A DNA stretch of 17,850 bases from Acidobacteriota bacterium (GCA_005790265.1 SXVE01000532.1:1-17850), one strand, 5' to 3'; counted from the first letter of the stretch, positions 7,871 through 14,834 are shown. Notes: generated by a model not told the origin, from the sequence alone. Made by a program: numbers and translations.

Positions 7871-7899
7871 TAGGCATCGCGTCAACTTGCTTAGGCATC
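7871..7899. repeat. Pair of 8-bp direct repeats, possible operator
   Basis: TAGGCATC occurs twice with starts 21 bp apart, about two helical turns. Each copy is preceded by a TTGC (7864-7867 and 7887-7890). The pair lies about 50 bp upstream of the -35 box for the TonB gene, where an activator bound to one DNA face could sit. No factor is identified. Confidence 0.35.
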
Positions 7900-7951
7900 T
7901 ATTAAAATTGTCGTATCCTATATTTTGTAAAGCGAAACTTCTTGTTATTGC

Positions 7952-7979
7952 TTAACATCCGTAAAAAACAAGGTATAAT
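7952..7979 (+). promoter_or_regulatory. Candidate sigma-70 promoter for the zinc-ribbon/TonB gene
   Basis: TTAACA (7952-7957) and a perfect TATAAT (7974-7979) are separated by 16 bp. This predicts transcription from about 7986 and a leader of about 55 bases containing GAGAGG at 8028-8033. Confidence 0.6.
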
Positions 7980-8041
7980 TGGGAAATAATTCTGATACGT
8001 TTCAAGGTTCAAATTTACTGAAATTTTGAGAGGCTGGAAAA

Positions 8042-9469
8042 ATGGGAAAAGTAGTTAAGTATTGTAATTCTTGTGAAGAAGGATTCGCCGAAAAATTCGG
8101 GTTTTGTCCGAATTGCGGCGCGCAGTTGCAGGCTTTCGAAATGAATCCGCTCGCGGCGGCGGGAAATAAGATTTCTGAAACGCCGTTGCCCGAATCGCTC
8201 GCGACAAACGGCAATGGTCAAGCGAAAGATTTTTCGGTGGTTGCGGCTGAACCGGTTCCGGCGGAAAACAATTTTGTTACCGAGCCGATTGTTTATAAAA
8301 CTGATGAGCCGATTACCGATCCCGTAAAACCGGAAATTTTTCAAACGGAACCGGAAGTAAAAACGACGGAAAGCACGACACCCGAATATATCCCGGAAAA
8401 ACCGATTATTGCCGAACAGCCGAAAACTTATGCGGCAACGGCGGCGGCGGCTTCGACAGCGGCAGCAAACGGTAACGGCTTTAATAAAACTGCGGACGCG
8501 GCGAATAATCGTTCAGCTTATTCAAGCAATTCAACCGGCGATGACGGTTTTTACGTTACGGTTATCGAAGAAAAAAACGTCAAGCAAAGAAATGCGCTGC
8601 TTCTCGGAACGCTTTTTTTGATGACGACGCTGGCAATCGGCGGCACAATTTATTCGCTATTTAACAAAAGTTTATTAATCGGTTCCATCGGTGATGACGG
8701 AAATTTGTCCGCTCTTCTGCCGGAAGTCGAGCCGGTGCCGATTGAAACCGAGCCGCCACCGAAAAAAGATAAAGATGACGGCGGCGGCGGCGGCGGCGGC
8801 GGTCGTGAAGAAGAAACACCGGCTTCCAAAGGTCGTGTGGTTTCGCAGGCGGAAAAACCGATTACGCCGCCTTCGGTGAATATTCCGCAGATGACGAATC
8901 CCGATCTCAAATTGATTCAGCAAACGCAGGGACCGCCGAAAAATCGTCCGATTACGGAAGAACGCGCCGGAATTCCGGGAGCTTTGTCGGCAGCGCTTTC
9001 TAACGGAATGGGTTCGGGCGGCGGAATCGGCAGCGGACGCGGAGCCGGAATCGGCAGCGGCGTCGGCAACGGCGAAGGAAGCGGCATCGGAACGGGAAGC
9101 GGCAGCGGACGCGGAAATGGATACGGTGGAGGAACAGGTGATGGAAACGGAACTAGTCCGCCGCCACCGCCACCGCCAGCTCCACCAAAAAAACCGGCAG
9201 TAACAACTGCTTTGCGTATCACATCAAAACCGCGCGCCAATTACACGGATACGGCACGTCAAAATCAGGTGCAGGGAACTGTAACATTGCGCGTGACGTT
9301 TCTCGCTTCCGGACAAATCGGCAGTATTTCGCCGGTCAACGGTTTGCCTTACGGTTTGACCGAACAAGCGATTGCGGCGGCGCGTTCAATTCGATTTGAA
9401 CCGCAAATGGTTAACGGAAGTCCAGCGACCGTGACGAAACAAGTTCAATATAGTTTCACGATTTACTAA
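8042..9469 (+). CDS. Zinc-ribbon, single-span, TonB C-terminal domain protein
   Basis: 475 residues in clear modules. Residues 7-26 form a zinc ribbon (YCNSC at 7-11, FCPNCG at 21-26). Residues 30-180 are low-complexity, rich in Ala, Pro, Thr and Glu. One membrane helix lies at about 184-207 (NALLLGTLFLMTTLAIGGTI). A linker follows with Pro/Glu, eight Gly in a row (247-254), a Gly-Ser repeat tract (322-370) and seven Pro (373-379). The last ~80 residues (ITSKPRANYTDTARQNQVQG, LRVTFLASGQIGSISPVNGL, IRFEPQMVNG) are a TonB C-terminal domain. In a TonB topology the ribbon is cytoplasmic and the C-terminus reaches through the periplasm to an outer-membrane partner. GAGAGG at 8028-8033, 8 bases before ATG, fixes the start. 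No exbB/exbD or receptor gene is nearby, so energy transduction is unproven. Confidence 0.88.
   Translation: MGKVVKYCNSCEEGFAEKFGFCPNCGAQLQAFEMNPLAAAGNKISETPLPESLATNGNGQAKDFSVVAAEPVPAENNFVTEPIVYKTDEPITDPVKPEIFQTEPEVKTTESTTPEYIPEKPIIAEQPKTYAATAAAASTAAANGNGFNKTADAANNRSAYSSNSTGDDGFYVTVIEEKNVKQRNALLLGTLFLMTTLAIGGTIYSLFNKSLLIGSIGDDGNLSALLPEVEPVPIETEPPPKKDKDDGGGGGGGGREEETPASKGRVVSQAEKPITPPSVNIPQMTNPDLKLIQQTQGPPKNRPITEERAGIPGALSAALSNGMGSGGGIGSGRGAGIGSGVGNGEGSGIGTGSGSGRGNGYGGGTGDGNGTSPPPPPPPAPPKKPAVTTALRITSKPRANYTDTARQNQVQGTVTLRVTFLASGQIGSISPVNGLPYGLTEQAIAAARSIRFEPQMVNGSPATVTKQVQYSFTIY
8780..8803 (+). repeat. (GGC)7GGT trinucleotide run encoding poly-Gly
   Basis: Eight glycine codons in a row, seven of them identical GGC, lie in the linker after the membrane helix of the TonB-domain protein. 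Such a run can slip during replication, changing the linker length by whole residues without a frameshift. Confidence 0.85.
9005..9151 (+). repeat. Gly-rich degenerate repeat tract in the TonB-protein linker
   Basis: Codons 322-370 alternate Gly with Ser, Ile, Arg, Asn or Ala. A 14-base unit GGAATCGGCAGCGG occurs exactly at 9023-9036 and 9047-9060, with weaker copies after it. The tract directly precedes the poly-Pro run that leads into the TonB domain. Confidence 0.8.
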
Positions 9470-9485
9470 AAAGTAAATTTTTTAC

Positions 9486-9530
9486 AATAAGAAAGAGGAG
9501 TTGAAATTTATTCAACTCCTCTTTCTTATT
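9486..9530. terminator. Perfect 20-bp-stem hairpin terminator after the TonB gene
   Basis: AATAAGAAAGAGGAGTTGAA (9486-9505) is exactly complementary to 9511-9530, with a 5-base loop ATTTA. It lies 17 bases past the TonB-gene stop, in the gap between it and the convergent acidic-protein gene, so it may end both transcripts. The 3' side has only a short T-rich stretch rather than a classical T-run. Confidence 0.75.
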
Positions 9531-9588
9531 TACTTTGCGATTAGCGAAAATTGCTGATGACAATTTTGCCGCAATTTTTTTGTCTTAG

Positions 9589-9972
9589 TTAAATCATATC
9601 GTTGTCCGATTTTGAGCTTTCGTCGAGTTCAAAACGATCACGGTCGCGTTTTTCGATTTTCTCAAGCACGTCAATCGGTTCGTTGTCCTGATAATCAATG
9701 CCCATTGCGTGCGCGTTGCTTTCAACGTCAGATTGATCGGGCGTCGGATTATGTCCGAAAACGGCTTCCGCGCCCGAATCGTTGACATCTTCCCATTCGG
9801 CATCAACATCGCCGCCCGAATCAAGCGGCGACGACGAATGATGTTCGTCTAAACGATTAATCAATTCATTCGGCGCGGTCGGCGCGCGCGCGATTTCTTC
9901 GTTGATAAATTCCTGCAAATCTTCGCTGACGACTTCTTCGTTTTCGTAAAATTCCAAATCTTTTCCAGTCAT
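9589..9972 (-). CDS. Small acidic protein, DUF6335-like
   Basis: 127 residues, very rich in Asp and Glu, no signal peptide or membrane span, so presumably cytoplasmic. After a charged N-terminal half comes GGDVDAEWEDVNDSGAEAVF, then HNPTPDQSDVESNAHAMGID and YQDNEPIDVLEKIEKRDRDR with FELD. This order (GGDxDAxW, TPDQ, Y-x-D-N-E, K-x-x-x-RDxxRxEL) is how I remember the DUF6335 family of cyanobacteria and relatives; I could not confirm it. Function unknown. AAGGGAG at 9981-9987, 8 bases before the ATG at 9970-9972, decides the start against a TTG at 9996. An extended -10-like TGGTATTCT (10009-10017, minus) lies upstream, beyond the terminator of the preceding operon, so it is probably a separate unit. 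Confidence 0.7.
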   Translation of the reverse strand: MTGKDLEFYENEEVVSEDLQEFINEEIARAPTAPNELINRLDEHHSSSPLDSGGDVDAEWEDVNDSGAEAVFGHNPTPDQSDVESNAHAMGIDYQDNEPIDVLEKIEKRDRDRFELDESSKSDNDMI

Positions 9973-9980
9973 ATTTTTGT

Positions 9981-9987
9981 CTCCCTT
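9981..9987 (-). promoter_or_regulatory. Shine-Dalgarno deciding the start of the acidic-protein gene
   Basis: AAGGGAG on the minus strand, 8 bases before the ATG at 9972. It falls inside the longer TTG-start reading of the frame, arguing against that start. Confidence 0.7.
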
Positions 9988-10062
9988 TTTCGTCAAAATT
10001 TACAAACAAGAATACCACAGGCGAGCGCGGCATTGGAAAAAATTAATCTATGGCGGAAAAAT

Positions 10063-10101
10063 AAAAAAGGACGAATGTCGCTGTAACATTCGTCCTTTTT
10101 T
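10063..10101 (-). terminator. Rho-independent terminator of the glgP-side operon
   Basis: GGACGAATGT (10069-10078) pairs perfectly with ACATTCGTCC (10086-10095) around a 7-base loop. It is flanked by six A on the left and eight T on the right, so it reads as a terminator on either strand. On the minus strand it follows the small two-Cys-pair gene by about 25 bases and precedes the acidic-protein gene, separating two transcription units. Confidence 0.85.
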
Positions 10102-10125
10102 TTGTTGATTTGCTGAAAATTCAGA

Positions 10126-10398
10126 TCAAATGAAAACCACCGACTGCGCCGAAGGAATCTCGAATCTTTTCCGGCAGCGCATATTTTTACACATCAATTG
10201 ATCGTCAATGCGCACCATATAATCGCGCGATTTATCAAATCGTGCGCGATCCTGCTGGTTTAAGTGACGCGGCGCGTTTTTCTTTTTTCGACGCGTCATC
10301 CAGCGAATGTCGTATTCGTTTCTCTCGCGACAAAACGGGCAAGCGAAACTTGCGCTTTTTGTCTCCTGTTTTTCGTCGAAAATGTCTCTTTCCTGCAT
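10126..10398 (-). CDS. Small protein with two Cys pairs (probable zinc ribbon), unknown function
   Basis: 90 residues from the ATG at 10396-10398. CPFC lies at 20-23 and CKNMRC near residue 70, spaced like the two knuckles of a zinc-binding fold. Between them is a strongly basic stretch (RWMTRRKKKNAPRH), and the C-terminus is hydrophobic (FEIPSAQSVVFI). The basic middle could bind nucleic acid, but nothing shows this directly. A longer reading from a TTG at 10413 adds only MQLII and has no better ribosome site. It is 78 bp after the DUF971 gene and is the last gene before a strong terminator. I do not recognise the family. Confidence 0.65.
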   Translation of the reverse strand: MQERDIFDEKQETKSASFACPFCRERNEYDIRWMTRRKKKNAPRHLNQQDRARFDKSRDYMVRIDDQLMCKNMRCRKRFEIPSAQSVVFI

Positions 10399-10476
10399 AA
10401 TTATCAACTGCAATTATAACAGTATAACGGCGAATATTTCTAGCGATTATTCGCCGCCGAAGATTTTTTCGGAAAA

Positions 10477-10776
10477 TTAAGATTGATTTTCGGAAAGTTT
10501 GCGGAGAAAAGCGAAAGTGAAGATTCCGGTGTCGTGACCGTCGGAAAAACGAAAATTCAGCGCATATCTGCCGACAATCGAAGTGTGCGAAAACGATAAA
10601 TCCGGCGCGACGTTTTCGTCTTTCAGGATTTTCTCGCCCGTCCATTCGTTGACGCAGCTCGCGCACGGACAAGCGCGCCGCAGTTGCGCCGCATCGTATG
10701 AAGTTTGCGCGTCATCCGACCATTTAATCGAAATTTCGCGGTCGCTTTCCTCGACAATCTGAACCGGTTCAATCAT
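10477..10776 (-). CDS. DUF971 (GBBH-like N-terminal domain) protein
   Basis: 99 residues, a complete stand-alone DUF971 domain, the fold found at the N-terminus of gamma-butyrobetaine hydroxylases and next to iron-sulfur or Mrp-type proteins. Conserved features: ISIKWSDDAQTSYDAAQLRR at 15-34, the cysteine cluster ACPCASCVNEWTG at 35-47 (Cys36, 38, 41), then VGRYALNFRFSDGHDTGIFT with His81. The three Cys and the His are the expected zinc ligands. It has no hydroxylase domain, so it is not an enzyme of carnitine synthesis. Role unknown; a metal or Fe-S accessory role is a guess. It is 43 bp after the ytxJ-like gene on the same strand. Confidence 0.88.
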   Translation of the reverse strand: MIEPVQIVEESDREISIKWSDDAQTSYDAAQLRRACPCASCVNEWTGEKILKDENVAPDLSFSHTSIVGRYALNFRFSDGHDTGIFTFAFLRKLSENQS

Positions 10777-10819
10777 TTAAAGTAAAAAAAATAGCGTTTG
10801 AATTTTCCGGCGGCGAAAA

Positions 10820-11155
10820 TTAGTCGGTTTCGTCAGCCAGCGTTTTCGTTACCTCATCAGCCGTTACGTCGAAATGCGATGCGTGATAAACCGCCGCGCC
10901 GTTTTTCAAAATAATCGCTTGCGGCGATTCGTGCCGAACGCCGGTTTTTTCCGCAATCGCCGATGAAATATCGCGCGCCGACTGCACGACGACCAAATTG
11001 ACATCGCCGTTAAACTGCGAAATTTCCTGGTAAACGCTCGAACTAATCGGGCAAGTAGTGCTGTGTTTGAATAAAACGACGGGATTGGTGTGCGAATCAC
11101 GAATGAGATTCTCCAGTTTTTCAACCGAATCGAGTTTAATAAAATTTGCGCTCAT
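10820..11155 (-). CDS. ytxJ: YtxJ-family bacilliredoxin-like protein
   Basis: 111 residues with a thioredoxin-like fold. VVLFKHSTTCPISSSVYQEI at 26-45 carries a single active-site Cys35 in a T-C-P-I-S setting (no second Cys), and GVRHESPQAIILKNGAAVYH with SHFDVTADE follows. These are the YtxJ (bacilliredoxin BrxC-type) signatures; in Firmicutes the protein removes bacillithiol from mixed disulfides on proteins. The length is standard. It is cytoplasmic with no signal peptide. It follows the membrane-protein gene by 49 bp and precedes the DUF971 gene. Whether the host makes bacillithiol cannot be seen here (no bshA/B/C in the window). Confidence 0.9.
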   Translation of the reverse strand: MSANFIKLDSVEKLENLIRDSHTNPVVLFKHSTTCPISSSVYQEISQFNGDVNLVVVQSARDISSAIAEKTGVRHESPQAIILKNGAAVYHASHFDVTADEVTKTLADETD

Positions 11156-11204
11156 AAAAGTATTTAAAGTATAGAAAAATTAACGGCGAACAAACAAATG
11201 AGAA

Positions 11205-11924
11205 CTAAAGATTTTCGTAAAACGACGGCGACGGCGGCGAAAAATCTTGACTCGGCAGCGCCGGGAAAATTTTTCGGTAAGCAACGGCGCTCGCTGTGAA
11301 AATCAGCGGCAGGGCAAAATAAATTCCGATGCAGAAAGCCAAATAACCGACGATGCCGACGACACAGCTGACGCCCATTAAACCGGCAATGCCGCTCAAA
11401 TTATGCCAGACGGCTTTGCTGCTCGTTTTGATCGCATTAACGGCAGACAATTTTCGATCAACGATCAGCGGAAACGCAAAAATCAAAAGCGTGTGCAGAC
11501 AAACCATCAAAAGCACGAAAATCATTTCGCCGATAAAAACCGCCGCGAAAAAACTGAAAAGTTCGCTTTCGTTCATTTTTTGCCCGGTAAGCGTTACTGC
11601 GATAATCGGAACATACATTCCAAAAAGCATGATAAAAACCGGGATCATAATCACGATTGATAAAATCAGTCCCGGCAGAAAATAATCGAAACCTTTGAAT
11701 AAATCGCCGAACTCGATGGAATAACCGTCAATTTTCCGAAACAAAACCAAATAAATACCGCACATCATCGCGCCGACCAAAACAATCGGCACCGCGCTGC
11801 CAATCAGCAAGCCGACAATCGTAATCGCTAATATCAACCAATATTGATCTTTAATGATTTCCCATGCTTCTTTGAAGCATTCGACGGGACGAACAACGAC
11901 GGTATTAAATCGGGTTTCAGACAT
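11205..11924 (-). CDS. Polytopic membrane protein of unknown function
   Basis: 239 residues with about five to six hydrophobic helices. The first two are near 30-62 (YWLILAITIVGLLIGSAVPI, then GAMMCGIYLVLF), then PGLILSIVIMIPVFIMLFGM, FFAAVFIGEMIFVLLMVCLH, and two near the C-terminus (VSCVVGIVGYLAFCIGIYFA). The soluble start, VVVRPVECFKEAWEIIKDQY, and the loop FPLIVDRKLSAVNAIKTSSK before the last helices resemble the DUF975 / glycerophosphodiesterase-membrane-domain type of integral proteins, where a 'P-x-V-D-x-x-x-x-x-x-A-I-x-x-S' loop is common. I cannot assign a substrate or activity. It starts 19 bp after glgP, so probably cotranscribed with it. Confidence 0.78.
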   Translation of the reverse strand: MSETRFNTVVVRPVECFKEAWEIIKDQYWLILAITIVGLLIGSAVPIVLVGAMMCGIYLVLFRKIDGYSIEFGDLFKGFDYFLPGLILSIVIMIPVFIMLFGMYVPIIAVTLTGQKMNESELFSFFAAVFIGEMIFVLLMVCLHTLLIFAFPLIVDRKLSAVNAIKTSSKAVWHNLSGIAGLMGVSCVVGIVGYLAFCIGIYFALPLIFTASAVAYRKIFPALPSQDFSPPSPSFYENL

Positions 11925-11943
11925 AATAATTCATGATAAAAAC

Positions 11944-14145
11944 TTATTTGTTATAAATTTTACGAACGTAGTCGAGCACCATTCGGTCGCTCGAAAACTG
12001 CGGCGTCAAAGTCACAAGCGCGTTTTTCATTCGCCGAATCCATTCCGACTGCAAACCGTTTTCGTCAACGGCGTAATAAGCCGGGACGATTTCGTTTTCG
12101 AGCACTGCGTAGAGCGATTCGGCGTCTTCGCGGTCAATTTCCTTTTCGTCGCCTTCTTCTTTCAAATCGCCGATGGAAAAACCGTTGTCGCCGTTGTAAC
12201 CTTCGATCCACCAGCCGTCGAGAATCGAAAAATTCAAACCGCCGTTCATCGCCACTTTTTGCCCGCTCGTGCCCGAAGCTTCGAGCGGTCGGCGCGGCAC
12301 GTTGAGCCACACGTCAACGCCCTGAACCAGATAACGCGCTACTTCCTGATCGTAATCTTCAACGAAAACCGCGCGATTCTGCCAGTTGGAATCGTTGTTG
12401 ATGCTCATCAAATTTTGCAAAAGCTGTTTGCCCGAACGATCCTGCGGATGAGCTTTTCCGGCGAAAACAAACTGCACCGGACGCTCCGCATCGTCAACCA
12501 ATCTGAGCAATCGTTCCAAATCCGACAAAATCAGATTCCATCGTTTGTAAGCCGCGAGCCGACGCGCAAAACCGATGGTCAAAACATTCGGCGAGAAAAG
12601 CTGGCGCGTATCTTCGTGTTCGTTGATCGTTTCGTGCAAACCGGTTTCTTTGGAAAGAGTTTTCTGGCGAATAAACGAAACGAGCAAATTCTTTAACTGT
12701 AAATGCGCTTGCCAAATCTCGGCATCGGAAATTTTTTCAACGCCCGCGCGCCACGCTTTTTCATCGCGGACGGTTTCCGCCCAATTCGCGCCGATGTGTT
12801 TTTCAAAAAGATTCTGAAAAACCGGCGCAATCCACGTCGGCGCGTGAACGCCGTTGGTGATGTGCGTAATCGGAACCTCGTCGGCGGAAGTTTTATCGGC
12901 GAACATTTTCAGCCACAAATCGCGCGAAACTTCGCCGTGTTTTTCGCTCACGCCGTTTGCCGAACGGCACATTCTGAGCGCGAGCGGCGTCATTCCGAAC
13001 CATTGTTTTTCATCGTCTTTTTTGGTGCGACCGAGCGCGAAAAATTCCTGTTCGCTGATTTTCAGCGCGGCGAGAAAATCTTTGTCGAAACATTCGCGCA
13101 GTTTTTCCGGGGAAAATTCGTCGTTGCCCGCCGCGACCGGCGTGTGCGTGGTGAAAACGCACTGCTCGCGAACGACGGAAACCGCTTGTTCAAAATTTGA
13201 CTCGTTATTGTTCGCTAAATTTTCGCGAACCAATTCAAGCGTCAAAAACGCCGAATGACCTTCGTTTAAATGAAAAACCGACGGTTGATAATTGAGGCGA
13301 CGCAGAAAGCGAACGCCGCCGATTCCTAAAACTTCTTCCTGCACAATGCGCGTTTCCGCGTCGCCGCCGTAAAGATGTCCGGTAATTAATCGGTCAACGT
13401 CAGCGTTTTGCGGCAGATTCGTGTCGAGCAGGTAAAGTTTGATTCTGCCGATTTCGGCGAGCCAGCCCTGCGCGAAAACTTCTCGTCCGCGAATATTGAC
13501 CGAAACGGTAATTCGTTCGCCGTTTTCGTCAAGCGCCGGTTTGAGCGCCAGCTCCGAATCGAAAACGTCCAAATATCGTTCTTCCTGCCAGCCGTCGTGC
13601 GCGATTTTTTGGCGGAAATAGCCGTAGCGGTAAAGCAAACCGACGGCGACGAGCGGAACGTTCAAGTCGCTCGCCGATTTCAAGTGATCGCCCGCCAGAA
13701 TTCCGAGTCCGCCCGAATAATTCGGCAGAGAATTGTGAACGCCGTATTCGGCGCAAAAATACGCCGCCGGATTTTCCGTCGTCACCGCGCCGAAATTTTG
13801 CGGCGATTGCGCGACGTATTCGTCAAACAGCCGGGCAAAATCATTTAATCTTTCGACATAATTTTCATCTAAAGATTTTTGCCAAAGCCTGAGTTGGCTG
13901 ATGTTTTTCAAAAACAAACGCGGATTTTGCTCGCATTTTTCCCAGAGCGATGGCTCTAAATCGCGAAATAGCGCCGCGCCTGCCGGCTGCCAAGACCAGA
14001 AATAATTCCAGCTGATGCGGTCGAGCGCTTGTAGATTTTCGGGAATTTCGCGGTTAAAAAAGAAGTCGGATCGGTAACTTTGTTCGGTTTGTAGACTAAC
14101 TGCCTGAAGCATATTTTGAACGGATTCGGATGAATTCTCCTGCAT
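11944..14145 (-). CDS. glgP: Alpha-glucan (glycogen/maltodextrin) phosphorylase, GT35
   Basis: 733 residues. Cytoplasmic PLP enzyme that releases glucose-1-phosphate from alpha-1,4-glucans. The N-terminal ~100 residues (IPENLQALDRISWNYFWSWQ, LFRDLEPSLWEK) are the DUF3417-type domain of short bacterial/archaeal phosphorylases. Catalytic-core motifs follow: YFCAEYGVHNSLPNYSGGLG, ILAGDHLKSASDLNVPLVAV, LNEGHSAF, TTHTPVAAGNDEF, ITHITNGVH, GFARRLAAYKR, and the PLP-lysine motif EASGTSGQKVAMNGG with Lys630. Length matches this subtype and is shorter than E. coli GlgP. I start at the ATG at 14143-14145; an upstream TTG (14160) adds five residues without a ribosome site. A good promoter-like pair lies just upstream. 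It heads the run with the membrane protein, ytxJ, DUF971 and small-protein genes. Confidence 0.95.
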   Translation of the reverse strand: MQENSSESVQNMLQAVSLQTEQSYRSDFFFNREIPENLQALDRISWNYFWSWQPAGAALFRDLEPSLWEKCEQNPRLFLKNISQLRLWQKSLDENYVERLNDFARLFDEYVAQSPQNFGAVTTENPAAYFCAEYGVHNSLPNYSGGLGILAGDHLKSASDLNVPLVAVGLLYRYGYFRQKIAHDGWQEERYLDVFDSELALKPALDENGERITVSVNIRGREVFAQGWLAEIGRIKLYLLDTNLPQNADVDRLITGHLYGGDAETRIVQEEVLGIGGVRFLRRLNYQPSVFHLNEGHSAFLTLELVRENLANNNESNFEQAVSVVREQCVFTTHTPVAAGNDEFSPEKLRECFDKDFLAALKISEQEFFALGRTKKDDEKQWFGMTPLALRMCRSANGVSEKHGEVSRDLWLKMFADKTSADEVPITHITNGVHAPTWIAPVFQNLFEKHIGANWAETVRDEKAWRAGVEKISDAEIWQAHLQLKNLLVSFIRQKTLSKETGLHETINEHEDTRQLFSPNVLTIGFARRLAAYKRWNLILSDLERLLRLVDDAERPVQFVFAGKAHPQDRSGKQLLQNLMSINNDSNWQNRAVFVEDYDQEVARYLVQGVDVWLNVPRRPLEASGTSGQKVAMNGGLNFSILDGWWIEGYNGDNGFSIGDLKEEGDEKEIDREDAESLYAVLENEIVPAYYAVDENGLQSEWIRRMKNALVTLTPQFSSDRMVLDYVRKIYNK

Positions 14146-14193
14146 AATAATTAAAAACAATTTTGATTTGATTCAAAAGGTAAGTTTTCCGTA

Positions 14194-14222
14194 ACTATAA
14201 CGCATCGCCGAAAAAACGGCAA
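14194..14222 (-). promoter_or_regulatory. Candidate sigma-70 promoter for glgP
   Basis: On the minus strand, TTGCCG (14217-14222) and TATAGT (14194-14199) are separated by 17 bp. This predicts a transcript starting near 14187 with a leader of about 40 bases before the ATG at 14145. Confidence 0.55.
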
Positions 14223-14299
14223 TTTTTACCGGATTTTTTCCGCAAAAACCCTTTTAATGTCATTATTCTCGCGATTTTTCAGAACGAGTCGCAGAGCCG

Positions 14300-14629
14300 T
14301 TATTTAATTGGCTCGACGGTAATTTCGTCGAACATCGCTTGAAAGCGCAATTTTTCAGCGAGTTGTTCGGCGCGACGATGAGTGAGAATTTGCGGCGAAT
14401 CTTTGCAGGAAATTTCGTAAATCCCCGGTTCGATTTCGCCGATGGAAAGATCGTCGAGCGCGATGCCGCTCGCGACGAAAATTTCCGCCGAATTGTGAAT
14501 TTTATACTTGCCGGTTTGTTCAACGTAATCTTCGATAAACGGATCGAACAAAGCGTGTTTCGCTTCTTCGACGTTGTCGTAAAAACCTTCGACGATCAAA
14601 CAAAATTCGGTGTTTTTTCCTTCGCTCAT
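14300..14629 (-). CDS. Small protein of unknown function
   Basis: 109 residues, mildly acidic, no signal peptide, no membrane span and one Cys pair too far apart to be a metal site. It opens MSEGKNTEFCLIVEGFYDNV and contains EEAKHALFDPFIEDYVEQTG and IGEIEPGIYEISCKDSPQIL; the C-terminus RRAEQLAEKLRFQAMFDEIT looks helical. The alternation of strands and helices suggests a small alpha/beta fold. I do not recognise the family. It is 154 bp upstream of glgP on the same strand, with a glgP promoter in between, so it is likely its own unit. It is divergent from mtnA. The codon pattern is like its neighbours, which supports it being real. Confidence 0.65.
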   Translation of the reverse strand: MSEGKNTEFCLIVEGFYDNVEEAKHALFDPFIEDYVEQTGKYKIHNSAEIFVASGIALDDLSIGEIEPGIYEISCKDSPQILTHRRAEQLAEKLRFQAMFDEITVEPIK

Positions 14630-14783
14630 AAACCGAATGATAACAAATCAATCAAAGAAACTTAACAAAAATACGGCAAAAAGAGGATAAATTTGAGCGC
14701 GAAAATTCGTCACAAATAAAATATTAGCGCGTCAGAATTCGGGAAAAGTTGCGCCTTTCTTGTGAGCGGGTGCATTTTTCCGT

Positions 14784-14799
14784 AAGATTTTAGAATCTT
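14784..14799. promoter_or_regulatory. 16-bp near-palindrome upstream of mtnA, possible operator
   Basis: AAGATT-TTAG-AATCTT: perfect 6-bp arms around 4 bases, directly abutting TTGACA at 14800-14805. A consensus -35 touching a palindrome suggests a repressor or activator site. The matching -10 (TATTCA, 14822-14827, 16-bp spacer) is weak and would give a very short leader, so the promoter itself is uncertain. Confidence 0.35.
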
Positions 14800-14834
14800 T
14801 TGACAAAACTAATTTCAAAAATATTCAAAAATAT

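Larger units (their letters stand above)
7721..8041. other. Divergent intergenic region with promoters and direct repeats
   Basis: This 321-base AT-rich gap separates the M16-like gene (minus) from the zinc-ribbon/TonB gene (plus). It holds a promoter-like pair for each direction and a direct repeat TAGGCATC (7871-7878 and 7892-7899). A second direct repeat, AAGTTCGGT (7722-7730 and 7733-7741, 11 bp apart), lies just before the M16 start codon. I see no small ORF with a convincing start and no RNA gene. Confidence 0.6.

Noticed and set aside
7721..8041. Possible small RNA or tRNA in the large intergenic gap
   Set aside because: I found no cloverleaf, no T-loop consensus and no hairpin with T-run; the region is explained by two divergent promoters.
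8650..9240. Pro-rich minus-strand frames opposite the TonB linker
   Set aside because: They are the mirror of Gly and Pro codons (GGC/GCC, CCG/CGG) in the linker and have no start signal or promoter.
11854..12696. 280-codon plus-strand open frame opposite glgP
   Set aside because: It lies wholly antisense to strongly conserved glgP and the start of the membrane-protein gene, with Phe/Arg/Val-rich nonsense composition. It is open only because of the codon bias of the real genes.
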